Shown here piece after piece: positions 11,721 through 23,406 of a stretch of DNA of 64,000 nucleotides. Made by a program: the position numbers and the translations under genes. The notes beneath the pieces were generated by a model. The model saw only the letters and a program-made list of their open reading frames with translations, did no database searches and was not told where the DNA came from. Every line of letters starts with the position of its first letter. Position 1 is the first letter of the stretch. The stretch is from Gymnorhina tibicen (lineage: Eukaryota > Chordata > Aves > Passeriformes > Artamidae): NCBI GenBank assembly GCA_013399875.1, contig VXAZ01000373.1:372001-436000 (forward strand). Direction: 5' to 3'.

Positions 11721-14700
11721 GGTCAAGTCAAGTAACCTACCAAGGTGGATCTTAACAAATGATCAGAAACATTTAGCAAAAAACTAATGGTGGCTAGCAA
11801 TGGCCACTCAACACCGAAAAAAAATGAAAATTCAATAATAGGAACCAAATAGTTCCACTACAGCTTTGTTCTTTGACATTTAGCTTTTACTAAGCAGAAT
11901 ATATTGAAAAGGACACTTGGGCTCACTATGAGCTTAGAAGTAGGAGCCAGACCTCGGAATTTTGCCAGTGGGATTTGAAAACCAAAAGCAGCAACAGGCA
12001 GAAACCAAGAACTTCAACTCCTTTGCCCTCAATAGACAAAAATGTTCCTTCCTTGTTCACTTTTTCTATCCAGACAAACAAATAAATAAAAAAAAACCCC
12101 AACCCAAACCCAGGCACAATGTTCTGCAGGTGACCTTCATGTGCTATTTGCAATGTAGGAGGAGACTGGAGGGAGTGGGAAGAGAAGCAGTAACTTTCAT
12201 GTGCCTTTTTGTGGTAATCATCCATGTTAACCCCACTGTTAGCACTGTAATGCCTATTTCATCTTCACGCCATGCAAATGTCTGGAGTCCTTTGAAACAG
12301 AGATAAGTCACTTGCACCTCAAGGGCGCTACAATGTTAGTTGTATCTAGTTGCATTTAAACACTGGAACTTCTTTTTCATCCAAAGGGAGAACAACAAAA
12401 TTACTGTTTGAATCCTGACTCGCAGGGGAGAGCCACTTTCTGAATCAGTGCTACCGCCTCTGGGCAATACCTGACTCTTCCTGGCAAGTGCTGCTTCTCT
12501 ATAAACACTTGAGTGCCCCAATACCACACATTTCTGAGCAGGGAGGATCAGATCATGGAGGAACCGTGAATCCAAAAAGCAAGAAACAGCAAAAATAAAA
12601 ATAAAAATCATAGTTTATAATAAACACACTTTAAAATAATGTTTCTGTTCATTTGAGAATAGTGGGTCTGAACAATTTCAAATTCTGAAAGCCAAGAATG
12701 GGAACAAGAAATGTTCCAAGATGACATAAGAATGTGGCAAGTTTACCTGTGCTCTGCTTCTTCTAGAGACTAACATGTGGAATTTTCCATCAAACAGAGG
12801 GAAGAAATGCCCTTTATTTTTCCTCTTTTGGTTCGCTCCCTTACATCCTGCTGTTGTAAGGAAATGTCACCCTTTCAAGCTCTATGAAATACCTGCTATT
12901 ATTCTTCCAGTTGGGAATGGATAGGATTTTCATAGAATTTCAGCTCTCACAATACTTGATTACTACAACACACAACTGTTGAAGGAAGCCAAATGGAAAT
13001 TGTAGATGTTTCCAGCTTAAATATTGAACAAAAAACCTCACCAAAACTGGCTTAAATTGATGTCCATTTTTGTTACAGCAACATATGTTTGTTCCATTTT
13101 ACATATCCAATTTCAACCTTCCAACTGGAAAACTTCAAAAGAAAAAATATTTTATGGAAATATTTATTTATCAGTAATTCCCAATTTTGCTGATAAAATA
13201 AGGAATAAAAACTTAGCATATGATTACAACATTAATTTTCACAAAGTGATGAACCTTGTGATAAAGGTAAATAGGATCCTAAATTCTGTTTAGACACCTC
13301 ACTACCAATGAAATCTACAGGTATAAAGTCCTTTCTTGGCTGTATACTGTAGGACAGTGATTATTAATTTTAACCAGGATTTTATTTTACTTTTTTTTAG
13401 GTTGTCCCTGGAATGATTACCTGTCTTGCAAGGCTCTAGTTTTGATAATTGGCTAATCATCGTTACTGGCACAAGTTTCTCAGGGGATTGAAATTTCAGC
13501 AATACTGCACTGAGAATTCATACAAATATTTGATAGGCTAGCAAGACATGTGGTAAGAAGAAACCAAGGGATGCAAGACAATCTAGAAATGCAACATGAT
13601 TTGGAAATGGAGGAGCAGCAAGAAAGAGAATGAAAAAAACACATTTATCTGATAATGAGAGGCACCGGCATACCCACTTCTTTTCTCTCTGCTTTCTCCA
13701 GCCTTTCACTCTCCTCCTATAAACAAGCAAACACCACCCCTATCATCTTCTGTAACAGACTTTGTCATAGTCCTAAATACTTTATATATACATAAATGCA
13801 GCAGGAAACTTTGTTGTTTCCATTTTGCCAGCAGAATCCACATGCTCTGTTTCCATATCTGCTTTGAACATTTTCTGCATGATCTGCTTTTCTCCAATAT
13901 GCAGGTTTCTTGCACAACCATATCTTCCTTTAGAAACTCTCCTATTTGTAAGCATTTTTTTCACCCTTTTTCTGCAACTACCGCTCTCATAGTCGAGTTC
14001 TGGAATGCTTCTTTCCCTCTGGGCTTGGTATTCATTTATCTCTTCTCAGAGGCAGAAATTACTTCTTCATCCCTGAATGCAGGACACCAGGCATATATAG
14101 ACATGAGAACTATGCTCTTTCTTACAGGAAAGTATTCCCAGGCTGCTTACTAAATCTCATGGTCCTCTGTAACAGAGACTAATGCAGCCAATATAGTAAA
14201 ATCATAGTGATCCTCCAGTAGTTTCCATCTGATTGGAATTATCTTGAAAGACACACTCCCAAGCTTAAGTAACAGAAGACAGTCCCAAAGATGAGAGACA
14301 GAAGAATTTCCCCCAGGCCCAGACCCCATTCCATCATTCTGAAGGAGCCTTCTTGATACTGCAGATGTCTCATGCTTTAGTGTAACACTTTTTAAAATAA
14401 AGTACCTTCTCTTCATACTTTAACTTCCACAAACCCCAAGCAAGAAACCTTTTATTAGAATCAGCCAAGCCTTAGAAGCCTCACTGTAAGAAAAGCAGTA
14501 CAAGTTTGTCTCAGATTTGCAGGGCCAGCTCATGTCCCGCAAGCAAAAACAGCCTTTGCTTTTCCCTGTCAGTTTCCCAAGCCCATTCATCAAGGTTGGT
14601 CTCATTTTCTTAACAATACAGAACTGTTAGAGCAGTGAAAAAGCTGTTTATATGTATTTTACTTTATTTTAATAACAAACCAAGAAAGGAAGGGAACTGA

Positions 14701-15820
14701 GAAAATGAGAATTCCTTTGTTTGAAGACACATGAATCTGAAACCAAAAAATTCTGTAGAAACCAGCCATCTCTATTTTAAGGTGACAAAATATTCAGGAC
14801 TGCAGATCATATGCTTCTCATTTCCCTGTGGCTGCTCTTAAACTCTGAAATAAGATTAGACAAAATTGATTTTTTTTAAAAAAAAGCAAAACCAAACCAC
14901 CCCACTTCATATTCACAGTTTGACCGTACGTCAGCCTTGAAACACTTGTGTTTTCTAGCTTGTACCTATCACATAGGTTAATAACTAATCTCCAGAGGCT
15001 TGGAACAATGATTCCTTTTATTTTTAACATGTTTTAGTACCAGTTTCCTCTGAGGGGGAATTGCTGGGGAATTAATTTTTCAGAGACACAGCCAGAGCAG
15101 GGCAGGGGCAGGGAAGGAGTGCAGGCTGAAGAAGAAGCTGGTTCTGCTTCACTGTCTAGTTCATGGCTTCCATAAACTGCTGGGGGACTATGTAGCTATG
15201 GAGGATAAACCACACCCTCCTAGAGGTCAATTCATTGCTGGACACCTCAGCCATAAATGCTGTGTAAAAACTAATGTTAAACACAGCTGGGCTGCAATAT
15301 GCCCACCTACTCAATCACAGCAAAATCAGAGGACACTCCACCCACATGTTGCAGGAGATATTAACTCCATGCAACATGCTGAATTGCAAGTTTAAATCTG
15401 AATATCTGGGGAGAAGTCTGGACAGCTCCTCCAAGTCAGCTAAACAGTTTGTTTCAAGAGCAGAGAGTTAGGTTGGTTTTCCCCTGGGAAGCAATGTTTT
15501 GTGACACCCTCCTACACAGAAGCTGTACGATAGCCTGACCCACTGCTGGCTACAGAAAGCCAGCCCTATGGAGCAGAATTTCAGGAGAGCTCATCAGATG
15601 CTTCTGGCAACTACCTGCCAACTGTGTTGCACATGGACAACCTCATTAAATTCAATTAAGCAACCTTGCAGTTACAAGAAGGGCAGACACCCTTCTTGTT
15701 GGGATTTGAACAATTGGGATTTGTACTGCATCTGCCTCCAGTCAAGCCCAGGATTTAGATTCAGCATCTTCTATAAGCAGCATATGCACACACCACAGGA
15801 TGCAGGAGTCCAGCTTATAA
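11721..15820. other. Non-coding stretch with A/C tracts
   Basis: Contains two of the recurrent A/C-rich tracts, at about 12074-12112 and 14878-14906 (the latter after a T-run). Frames are at most about 115 codons, overlapping and unrecognised. No repeat family, RNA gene or promoter was supported. Confidence 0.5.
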
Positions 15821-15895
15821 GTTGTATTCCTTTTTTTTCAGTTCGCCTGATGGCTGATGGGTGCTATTTTTCCCACACCTTGCAGGTGTGCTGAC
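15821..15895 (+). other. Acceptor-like pyrimidine tract and small hairpin
   Basis: A T-rich run ending in CAG at 15838-15840 fits the vertebrate 3' splice-site pattern. It is followed by a short open stretch and a perfect 7-bp stem with a 3-base loop, CACACCT-TGC-AGGTGTG (15874-15890), whose right arm contains CAG|GTGTG, a weak donor-like word. No peptide similarity supports an exon, and single acceptor-like tracts are common by chance. Confidence 0.15.
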
Positions 15896-18804
15896 TTTGG
15901 TGGAAAGCAGAATTGGATGGAAAACCAAACGTAGCAACAAACCATGGAACCGTTATTCACTGTCTGATGGCAAGGAATAGGCATAGCTGCCTTTGAAAGT
16001 GCACACCTAGCCACAAAATCATTCTACAATTGCTTCTTAATGCAAAGGATAAAGCCTTTCACCTCCTTTCAGCCTTTTCCCATGGCCAGCACTACTGTTC
16101 TGTAATAACTCATCTCTGAGTAACAAAGTAAACAGCATTACAAAATAATTTCTGAAGCCAAATATCTGATAAAGATGATTAATGCCTCATGAAATGCCCA
16201 AGTCATATTTGCAATAATTGCAATATTTGAGATGGATAAGAGGAGAGAATTATAGGATTTGCTGTAAGGCTGAATTATCTACAGGAAGTTCACGTGAAAG
16301 TCATGCTACCATCTAACTCGCTGGTACCTGCCAGGCATACTCCTTAACAGCTGGCTTATTTGTTTTCTGGATTCTAGAATTAGAGCAGTTAGAGTCTTGA
16401 GATAGATTTTTTAAAGCTACCTTCACAAATACCCTCATTCTTGAGAGAGACTGTATTCGTCTAGAAACTGCTACATAAATACAGGAATCTTTCTCAGTAA
16501 ATAGAGTTTTGGGGTATTCTTGAATGGCTGCCCAAACCAAAGTTTCACAACGTTTGTTCAAGACAAAGTTTGCCAGCAAGTACAATGTACTTTCAAAGAA
16601 AAGTGACGTATTTCTTCTGATTAACTCACTGTGGGTATGGCCTGTAGTTTCCCAGCTTGACAAAAAATCTAAACGTTTGGCACAAGCTTTGGGGGAAAGA
16701 AGACTGAAAGGTACTATCTTAGAGGGCTACAACCACTTCACATTATATAGTCCATAAACTGTGAAGAGAATTACGGATAACTTCCTTTTTTTTCCTATGA
16801 TGGGATAAAGAAACTCTTTTGTTTATAATCAAAGATTGTCTCGGTAACCAGCTGATATGCAGTATGATAACACTGGATGAAAGAACAATACGAAAGAGAA
16901 TATATTACTGTTGGCAGCCACCTACTCCAGAGTTCTCATATTTATTCAAGCAGAATTATTATTATTATAATTATTACATCATTTTGTTAATAATGACTGA
17001 ACACTTTGTAAGGATTGTTAAAAGCTAAATTCACAACTGGTGTTGTTCTGACTGGACATAACTGTTTTGTTTTGCTTTCACGATGCCTTAAGGTTCTCTC
17101 TTATAGTCAGTCACTTCTCTGGTGCTAATGAAAGCCTTGCTGCAAATACTCCAATTTAATTATTATTCTATGACCACTCCTATACCCCCCAGCCCCAAAT
17201 TGCACCAACATGAACACCAGTGGCAAACAAGCACAAACAGGGTATGAAAAAGGTCAAAGAAAATTTGTTTCCAACTTTAAATAAGTATTCTGTAAAACTC
17301 TGCTCAGCACCTGCTGAATCCTTATAGCCCCTAGAATTTTCTGTACTCCTGCAAACTGCTCATTTCACATGGAGAGGCAAGGAGGAAAAATGTGGAAGAG
17401 GAAAGCTGGCACTGAGGAGGAACCTTCTCCAGCCATTCCTACCTATCATGTGAAACTCCAGGCCCCCTTGAACAGTCACAGTGTAGCGGGGGAGGAAAGT
17501 GGACAGACTTTCCCCTCCATTTCTAGTGCAAACAAGTAGAAACAGGGAAATGCCTTGCAGGTCCAAGCAAGCACACATGGGTGCACAGGGGATATGGCTG
17601 AGCCACCACACTCTGTTTTGCACATTCAGTTTTTATAGTAGGCTACACAGACATCTTTTTCTTAAGGTGTGCTGCAATATCCAGTTGCTTGCAGCTACCA
17701 CCAAAGAGCCTGGTGGTTTAGCACATTCGGACTGATATCCAGACTTTTTTACCCACCAGAAGAATCAATAAGTAACAGAAACACCCTTACTTGAGCCCTT
17801 CCTGTGACTGCAAAATCCCAGAGCAGGAGGTGGAGCATCAGGTCCAAAGGCTGAACACTGAGGGCAAAGCACAGTTGCCAGCACTTCTCTGCCCAGTCAC
17901 CACAAGTGGTGTGGCAGAAGACACAGAAAGAATTGGCACAGCCTTTGTCTGCTCCTCTGGTGTTCCTCGAATTGATTCTCCAGAATGCCCTTGAATCCAC
18001 TTCCTCCCTTGATAAGAAAGAGGGAAGCTGGTCTGAAATCATCTTAGTCACGATCACTAGTGCAGTTGCACAGCGCTTGCTGAAAAGAAGGGAACCCTTC
18101 TTTACCCATATACCCACACCCCATCTGGTATTACCCTACCCTGGTCTATAAGCACACATTTTTGGAAGTACTTGTCATGAGTGACGGTTTTGCTAACAAA
18201 CACTGTGATAGAGGAACATTAGAAAACAAGCAAGCACAAAAACCTGAAGTAAATGAGACTTCGGAAACTATAATATTTCTTTTATTTACAAGGAACAAAG
18301 AACCTCGTGTGTCAGGAATAAATAGAAATCAGCCTCCAGCCTTCACAAATGAATTATCATGGGTAGAAAACATAGTGTTTTTGTTAAAAATAAAGATGTA
18401 ATTTGCAATTAACTAAGGAACAAGAACTATTTATTCTGGAGCCAATCTACTGAGGTTTTTAAAACTGGCATATTCTGATCTCATCCGTTTCCCTATAGGC
18501 AAAGAAGCCAATCTTGAGCTTTCCTGTTGCAGATCAAAGTAACTACAAATGTTAGTAAAACAAAGTCTCCCCTAGTGTCAGGCAAAACAGGATAAAAAGC
18601 AAACAAGCAAAAACTTCTGCACATGGATATAGGACAAAATGGGAGAGTACTTCTGCCATGCTAAGAAAGCTGAACCTCTACTAAATCTTGGATTTCAACA
18701 AATACAACATTATTATGATAGGAGACTGGTTACCATATATGAGTCAACCCTCTGGGGAATCCAATTTTTATTTTCCTTCCTGTTCAAGGGACAGTTGTTC
18801 ATAT
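15896..18804. other. Non-coding stretch with (ATT)n patch
   Basis: An imperfect ATT/AAT tract lies at 16954-16978. The segment 16140-16260 is AT-rich with homeodomain-type TAATTG/ATTAAT words and is noted as a possible conserved non-coding element. Frames up to about 120 codons on both strands are unrecognised and overlap one another. Confidence 0.5.
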
Positions 18805-18925
18805 ATTTATTTGCGTTGCCATAACGTGGAGATGCAGGCTGTGATCAGAGGTCCATTGTGTAAGGTGCTGTACACACAGTTTATCAAAACAGCCTCCGCT
18901 TCAGAGACCCTCCAGTCTAAACAGG
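18805..18925 (+). mobile_element. Ancient sauropsid/amniote interspersed repeat (unnamed)
   Basis: The ordered words TATTTATTTGCGTTGCC, CTGTGATCAGAGGTCCATTG, TAAGGTGCTGTACACACAG and CTCCAGTCTAA match an interspersed repeat I know from turtle and crocodilian genomes, which reads roughly: TTTGTATTGCGGTAGC, CCCCATTGTGCTAGG, GCTGTACAAACAC, CAGTCCCTGCCCC and CTTACAATCTAA. The order and spacing are preserved, but many bases differ. I am fairly confident of the relationship but not of the family name or mechanism (possibly a SINE or non-autonomous DNA transposon). It would be an old, shared insertion. Confidence 0.55.
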
Positions 18926-19214
18926 GAAATTCTAGAAGTCCCGAGGGGAAACAAAATCTTGTAAGGTTTCCAAGAGAGAACCAGAAAGTCTTTGGAAAAT
19001 CATCTTTGGGTGGCATTTCAGACTAAACGGAAATCTTGATGGTCTCATCTCAGTGATATATTTCCTTGGGTTTGTGTCATTAGAAATCTTCCCTGTATTT
19101 TCTCAGCAATTAGATCAAAACAGTTGCAGATAATAAAACTGAGGCTTGAAGTTTGTGTCCACAGCAAAACCTAACCAGAGTACATGTCTATCAGAGAATT
19201 AATTGCTTAATGAA
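18926..19214. other. Non-coding stretch
   Basis: Short unremarkable sequence between the old repeat and the local duplication. The words AAAACTGAGGCTTGAAG near 19135-19152 faintly recall L2/MIR but are too short to call. Confidence 0.4.
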
Positions 19215-19402
19215 TTCTCAAACATCGGGTACCAGAAATTCCTCATTTACTCCTCATCTGCAAAGGTTACAAACTAACTCCTTGTTACCCCACTACTTGT
19301 TCCANCAATACCTTCTCAAACATCGGGTACCAGAAATTCCTCATTTACTCCTCATCTGCAAAGGTTACAAACTAACTCCTTGTTACTCCACTACTTGTTC
19401 CA
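19215..19402 (+). repeat. 90-bp direct duplication, one N between copies
   Basis: The segment 19215-19304 recurs at 19313-19402 (period 98) with a single mismatch (GTTACCCC against GTTACTCC). An 8-base spacer separates the copies and begins with the window's only ambiguous base, N at 19305. The near identity means a recent duplication or an assembly artefact: an unresolved base exactly at the junction is typical of joining two overlapping reads or contigs without collapsing them. The period is not a multiple of three, so the open frame across it reads the two copies in different registers, which argues against coding. Confidence 0.95.
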
Positions 19403-22400
19403 TCTTTCTTGAAGATCAAGGGAACTTGGAAAAACACAGAAAACTTGTCCACATGAGTGACTGTCACATGGGGGAGAAAGCAATAAAAATTCTGAAGGCA
19501 AGTCCACTGGGGTATTTTCAAAATTAAGGCCTGAAATATCTTGAGAAGGACATTTTGAAAATAACCTTTTCAAAGAACGTGAGTCCCAGATTAGTTTATG
19601 TAAAAAAAAAAAGGAGCGAAACAACAGAAACAGGTGTGTTCCTATACAAATTATCTTGCATTCATTTAGAGACAAAATTATTAAATATAAGGCACAATGA
19701 AATGTCACCCTCTAAATATAAATATGCACTAGAAAAAGAAGTGTGGGCATTTTAAGCAGAAAAGAAATAACTGGTGGGCAAGAGACAAGGAGTTTAAGGA
19801 GATACGCTTTACTGGGATGCCACTGTTTCAGGGCATATTCCTCCTTCTCGGTTCTACAAAACAAAAGGATCAAGCAGGGAACACAAAAACTCAAGGGTAA
19901 TGCCAAGATATTGTTTACCTTCATGTTCATACAGAATCACAGCACCATGAAGCTTCTTGTCTTTGAACCTCCTCTATTTTTCCAGCAACGGCGCGCTCCC
20001 TTTGGTCTCTGAGTGGCCTCAGGATTCTCTACAAGGCTGCAAAGAAAGAGATGGATAAACTGAAAAGATCCTTGTTCCTCAGCTGTGTGGTTGGTAGATC
20101 TTCAACACTTAAAAACTACTTATCCTAAAAGGACTCTAGATATGCATTAAACTTCTGCCCTACATCTTGGCAAGAAGTGGAGATCTTATAAGGAGCTGCT
20201 TACTTCTGCTGGATGTGCTGGAGGACAAGGTGAAAAAAAGGAGAGAGTGAAAAACCAGCACATTTCTCACTGGTTATTTGGACCAAGCTGCACCCCCTTA
20301 GTCTTCCATTGGGAACATAAGTAAAACACATTTAGATTCATATAGAAATACTGCTGCTAGATCAGTGGACAAAACTCCGACTTGGAAATTCACTGAATTA
20401 TTGGAATTTCAGGGAAAACAAATTGTTAAAGAATTCACAAGCAGTACTTAACTGGTAGAAGATGTAAATGCCAGACATTTTACCACTTATGTAATTAGGT
20501 TCTGATCTTATGTTTCAACAGTTGAACATAGTAAAAATACTTCACTAAGGTCGGATTGCAAGTGTTGTTTTTCTTCTAAGCAAATAATGGCATAATCTAC
20601 TTTGGCACTTCTAGCTGTTAATAGCACCACAAAGAATTTCTTTTTTCATACACCATCTTCTGAGTTGCAAATGTTAATCCCTGATAGAACTGGAGAGCTA
20701 ATTTTGTAGAAAGCAGAACATGCCTGATTTAGTAAAGGGATTTCTGTTCTGAAGCTTTCAAATCTCTTGTTCACCTTCCTGTCAATCACCGAAGTGAATC
20801 AAACTTTTAGTGGAAGCAACGTCATCTAATCTGGTGAGGAATAAAAGGGTATACAAAAAGCTACTTCATCAGTACAGCAGCCCAGCGTGCTGTGTTCCAG
20901 ACATGAGATTCTATATTCTTTAGTTGACAGATGACCATAGAAAGTACATAGATGTGAAGAGCAAAGGGAGGTGACAGCCCAAAGTATTTGAAAGAAACTG
21001 CAAGTCAAGAACCCAGTAGTAGGCAGGCTGACCTGGCCAACTTCACCACTCTCAGTTTCTGGTAGCCTTCCATTTCAAAGTAAGGAGGAGACTGCAGAGT
21101 TGTTGGACAAAATCTGCTAAAGCATCGTCATATAAGTCTATTTAGAAATTTTGCTGACAACAAATTCCAAGACAGTAAGTGTTTTACCAAACATGGATGC
21201 AATACTCCTTCAAACCAGCTTCTGCGCCCTTGTGTGGTTGAAATAATTCTTAAGAGAGTGGCTTCTAGGAGATTTTTTCTTTTTTGTGGGGTTTTTTTCT
21301 TTTTGGTTGGTTGGTTTGGGTTTTTTTAACTTAAACTCTGGTTAGCAAATTGAGTCTAAAATATGCTGAATTCTTAAGCCACTGCCATTCAAGTGGAGCT
21401 AGAGAATCAATCTGGAGCAATAAATTACCGAAATTTTAAAAATCACTGGAAAAACCACTGACACTTTAACTTTAGCACTGAAGAAATGAAAACCTGGAAT
21501 CTCATATTTTAGTCTTTATTATTTCACCACTCTTCATCTGACCATGTTATTTCTCCCTGTAGCATTAACTTGATCTATTATAAAATCTACATAGTAGACA
21601 AAAAGGTTCCTATGCTTTGGATCAGCTATTCTAATCTAGGAAATTCTTTTTTGTAGTGAAGTTTTAAGGCTTTGAGAAATGTGCAGCCTTTGTTATAACT
21701 CATACAGGAATAAACTTAAACTCTAAATTCACTACATTAAACCTGTTATTGCCAAAGACCACAATGAAGAGAGAGATTTATTCAATATGTTTTTCACTAG
21801 GGTCAAGGATTAAGGTCATGGTTAATGGTTATTTCTTATGTAATGAACACAAAAGATGCAAAAGGATTCCATTTTAGGACAGAATTAAAATGAGCTATTT
21901 AATATACTAAAAACCAGTGTGTACTGTGCTGCAAGTCCACAGTGTTCCACAGTGTCAATTGCTGCCTAAGCCATTAAAGAAATTAAATCGATTAAGTTTC
22001 AAAAATAACCTGTGAGCTATTGAGAAACAATTTCTGCTTCCCTTCAAGACAACCTGTGTGTTACCAACTGCATGAAGATTAGGGTAGCCTGAAACCCTCC
22101 CTTGGTTGCACATTGGGTAGGAGCATGCACCTCAAGCCTTCCAGCCTAAATATGAGCTTGAACCACCAAGTGAAGCTCTTCACTTCCTTCAGCTTCACAA
22201 AAAAACCACATACTGCCACAATTTTACATGAGGCCAATTGCAAAACTGGCCTAGGCTTATGCAAAAGATGCAAGTTAATACTGCTCTCAGCTTGTAGTCT
22301 GCATGGAAATAAATTGTTATCTGCCCAGCTACAGACAGTGGCAAAATTTCCCACCTGCATATTTCCTACATGTTCTTTTTCTTGTTCTGGTATTTCTTAG

Positions 22401-23350
22401 CCTATTATGTGGTAATTGATTACCACCACCAGGGAGAGAAAACAGCTCTTCCCTGGCAAGTACAGGAGAATTGTAGGGATAATTAATTAATATTTTAATA
22501 TGCAAATAAGATATTCCTTTACAGCTGGAATTTTTCTTAGCATTGTATAAATTATACAAAGATTTAATCTCTGGTTCAGAAATCTCACAACCACAAATCA
22601 CAGGAGGCTGGAAGTGCATCACTGCTATTTGCCCTCTCTGTACACTATTTCCTCAGCATTCCACATTTAAAACCTTTGGAGACAGGATTCAGGGATAGAA
22701 GAAAACTCATCTGGCATGGCACAGCCTCTCCTTTGTGTAAGAGCGCAACTTCAGGACATTTTTACACTATTTACTTTCTTTTCTCCAAATGCCAGTCCTG
22801 TTAGGTTGCTCGTCCATTAGGTGTACAACAGGCAAATGGATTCAGGGCTAAAGAAAAGGTTACTGAACAAGAAGCTTGATCCCACCAGATCATACAAAGC
22901 CAAATTCTTCATTTTAGTAATGGGCTGAATTCAGCTCCAGGAAAAATGACAGCATAGATATTGTGACAAAAAACAGCCCTAGGATCCCATTATGAGGTAA
23001 AAAATGAAGGAAACTGAAATAGCATATGTGGAAAGGAAAACTCGGCACTGTCCTGGTCTTGAGATTTTTTTTATAATTAACTATTCCCTCCACATAAAAT
23101 TTTCAGGCATTTGATAATAACAATCCACCAAGAAATAAAGATTCTTTTTATTCATTATTTTCACCTTCTGGGAAAACTAGAGTCTGGTGTTTAAAGACAC
23201 ATCCAGTTCCTCCTGTGGGTCACCTTTTCTTCTCCATCAGCTGCCACAGTCACTCCACTTACTGGCTTGGATTCTGCGTTTTTCTGCAAGCACCAGTTCT
23301 TGCAATCTCTAACACTTCACACTGGTAAATCTTTGCCTAAAACCTAGTAT
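19403..23350. other. Non-coding stretch with T/G tract
   Basis: Holds an unusually long G/T-rich tract at about 21272-21328 (runs of T separated by GGTTGGTTGG-type words) and an AT-rich stretch at 22470-22510 with repeated ATTAAT and an octamer-like ATGCAAAT. Frames are below 100 codons apart from composition shadows. No gene or repeat family was recognised. Confidence 0.5.
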
Positions 23351-23406
23351 GAAAAAGAAAAGAAAGAAAAGAAAGAAAAGAAAAGAAAAGAAAAGAAAAG
23401 AAGGAA
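23351..23406 (+). repeat. (GAAAA)n purine microsatellite
   Basis: A pure purine tract of GAAA/GAAAA units about 55 bases long. On the opposite strand it is (TTTTC)n. The lysine/arginine-rich frame running through it is a by-product. Homopurine tracts of this kind are prone to slippage and can form triplex structures; length variation between individuals is likely. Confidence 0.95.

Noticed and set aside
19153..19527. 124-codon frame across the duplication
   Set aside because: It reads through an N and translates the two near-identical copies in different registers, which a real coding repeat would not do.
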